Virus record (IMG/VR): IMGVR_UViG_3300003410_000002 | Coordinates: 1-30,294 of that record | DNA from: a virus | Strand: one strand, 5' to 3' | DNA: 30,294 nucleotides | Part shown: positions 29,531 to 30,294 of the stretch, piece after piece | Position numbering within the stretch: position 1 is the stretch's first letter | Layout: every line of letters begins with the position of its first letter | Notes under the pieces: model-generated | What the model was told of the DNA's origin: nothing | Databases searched by the model: none | Seen by the model: the letters and a program-made list of their open reading frames with translations, nothing else | Made by a program: the position numbers and the translations under genes

Positions 29531-29830
29531 ATGGAGAAAGTTAAATTACTTAAAGAAATAGAGTTTAGTAATAATTTCGCTATAGTCTCTTCTAGACTCC
29601 TAGAATGGAATAAGAAAAAACCTATGCCCGAATTAACCGAAATGATATCTGCGGTAACTAAATGGTATTTCTATACTTTCGAACTAGAAAATAACGATAA
29701 TATTAGAGATAAGATAATAAGCGAATATAGAGCGGATAAACTTAGGGCTATAGAAAGAGCTAGAAAGGCAGAGGAGAAACTAGAAAAAGTAGAAAAGGAA
29801 TTAGAGAAATATAAGATCGCTTATGGATAG
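29531..29830 (+). CDS. Helical protein with C-terminal coiled coil
   Basis: A 99-residue protein. The first half (LLKEIEFSNNFAIVSSRLLEWNKKKPMPELTEM) may fold; the second half (ADKLRAIERARKAEEKLEKVEKELEKYKIAYG) is a strongly predicted coiled coil that could form a dimer. It starts after a short A/T-rich gap. No function recognised. Confidence 0.55.
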   Translation: MEKVKLLKEIEFSNNFAIVSSRLLEWNKKKPMPELTEMISAVTKWYFYTFELENNDNIRDKIISEYRADKLRAIERARKAEEKLEKVEKELEKYKIAYG

Positions 29831-29909
29831 TCTACTAGCTGGTTATATAGCCTTTAGGATATTAGAATACTTATTAGTTAAGTTATATTATTTTATAGTA
29901 AATGAGTAA
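29823..29909 (+). CDS. Tiny membrane peptide
   Basis: A 28-residue frame, MDSLLAGYIAFRILEYLLVKL... , that overlaps its neighbours by 8 bases on each side and is hydrophobic enough to sit in a membrane. It fills the gap between two genes exactly, which argues for a real gene, but the length makes this uncertain. Confidence 0.4.
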   Translation: MDSLLAGYIAFRILEYLLVKLYYFIVNE

Positions 29910-30153
29910 TTATATGGATAATTTAAAAGGATACGTTACCGATACTACTACGGGTTTAGTATACGAAGGAAGAAAAGACGGAATAGTAGAAAAGGTTAAG
30001 AACCTTCTAGACTCTAGGTCTAAGAAAGGTATTAAAGAATACGGTATTACTTTAGAAGATAACCCCGACGGGTTTTATAGATGGTTAAGGGAACTACAAG
30101 AAGAACTTTTAGACGCTGCTTTATATATAGAAAAGATAAAGGCTCAGAAATGA
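29902..30153 (+). CDS. MazG-like nucleotide pyrophosphohydrolase-related protein
   Basis: An 83-residue protein. The motif K-G-I-K-E-Y-G-I-T-L-E-D-N-P followed by WLRELQEELLDAALYIEKI (61-79) recalls the all-alpha MazG/dUTPase-like fold of phage NTP pyrophosphohydrolases, with E-x-x-E-E-x-x-D in the metal site. Such enzymes shape the host nucleotide pool during infection. The fit is short and moderate, so activity is not certain. Its stop overlaps the next ATG. Confidence 0.5.
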   Translation: MSNYMDNLKGYVTDTTTGLVYEGRKDGIVEKVKNLLDSRSKKGIKEYGITLEDNPDGFYRWLRELQEELLDAALYIEKIKAQK

Positions 30154-30294
30154 AGACTCCGATAGAAGAATTACTCGAATTAGAATCTAACTTAACTAAT
30201 ATGTTCGACTCAGACGTAAGAGTAGCTTTAGCTATACTAGAATATATTAGAACTAATAAGAAAGATATTCTTAAGAAAGAGAAAGAACTAAATC
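30150..30294 (+). CDS. 5' part of the junction-crossing small gene
   Basis: Starts at ATG 30150 (ATGA overlap with the MazG-like gene) and runs off the window end; its last codons are those at 3-98, giving 55 residues in total. It is annotated there in more detail. The open frame across the join is part of the evidence that the contig is circular. Confidence 0.7.
   Translation, partial: MKTPIEELLELESNLTNMFDSDVRVALAILEYIRTNKKDILKKEKELN
30220..30294. repeat. 75-bp terminal direct repeat, right copy
   Basis: Identical to bases 1-75; see the left copy. One copy should be removed when the genome is drawn as a circle. Confidence 0.95.

Noticed and set aside
1-30294. tRNA, rRNA, integrase, repressor, reverse transcriptase (diversity-generating element) or insertion sequence
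   Set aside because: None seen on reading both strands and the coded proteins; gaps are all under about 110 bases.

Overview
The window is one compact, AT-rich phage genome with every gene on the + strand and almost no spacer DNA. Bases 1-75 are repeated exactly at 30220-30294, and a 55-codon gene reads through that junction. The contig therefore closes into a circular map of about 30,219 bp and looks complete. Start codons are preceded by A/T-rich leaders instead of GGAGG-type sites, one promoter has the Bacteroidetes -7 form TAnnTTTG, and many proteins look like those of marine flavobacterial siphophages. A Bacteroidetes (probably Flavobacteriia) host is inferred, not proven. No integrase, repressor, transposase, tRNA, rRNA or CRISPR array was seen, so the phage is probably strictly lytic.

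Layout. (1) 27307-30294 and 1-459: DnaB-like helicase, a sigma-70-like factor, a MazG-like protein and many tiny genes. (2) 456-4054: RecE-like exonuclease, a CmoA-like enzyme, a C5-cytosine DNA transferase, a PD-(D/E)xK nuclease and a protein with only the DnaA DNA-binding domain. (3) 4100-6020: small and large terminase, then two small unknown genes and a terminator. (4) 6116-14884: tail genes, comprising a tail assembly chaperone with a probable -1 frameshift, completion and neck proteins, an Ig-repeat protein, two large tail-tip proteins and a tape measure. (5) 14914-21450: head genes, comprising protease, scaffold, major capsid, tail tube, portal and connector. (6) 21438-24228: small virion proteins, fibre and propeller-like receptor-binding proteins. 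(7) 24234-25723: lysis genes with an M15 peptidase and a holin. (8) 25816-27265: NinG and SSB.

The most interesting part is 1214-2949. A phage-encoded CmoA homologue, whose family makes carboxy-S-adenosylmethionine (Cx-SAM) from SAM and prephenate, overlaps by 19 bases a C5-cytosine DNA methyltransferase. In that enzyme the normally invariant Asn of motif X (G-N-[SA]-V) is Arg (G340-R341-A-V-P-P). An engineered Asn-to-Lys change, which I believe is at this same position in M.MpeI, lets that enzyme use Cx-SAM and make 5-carboxymethylcytosine. No CmoB is present. The pair looks like a natural DNA-carboxymethylation system, possibly linked to the nuclease gene directly downstream.

A second genome-wide signal is extreme depletion of TpG/CpA with excess CpG, achieved by synonymous and codon-boundary choices. 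It is absent from the receptor-binding genes, which therefore look newly acquired. All counts given are by hand.
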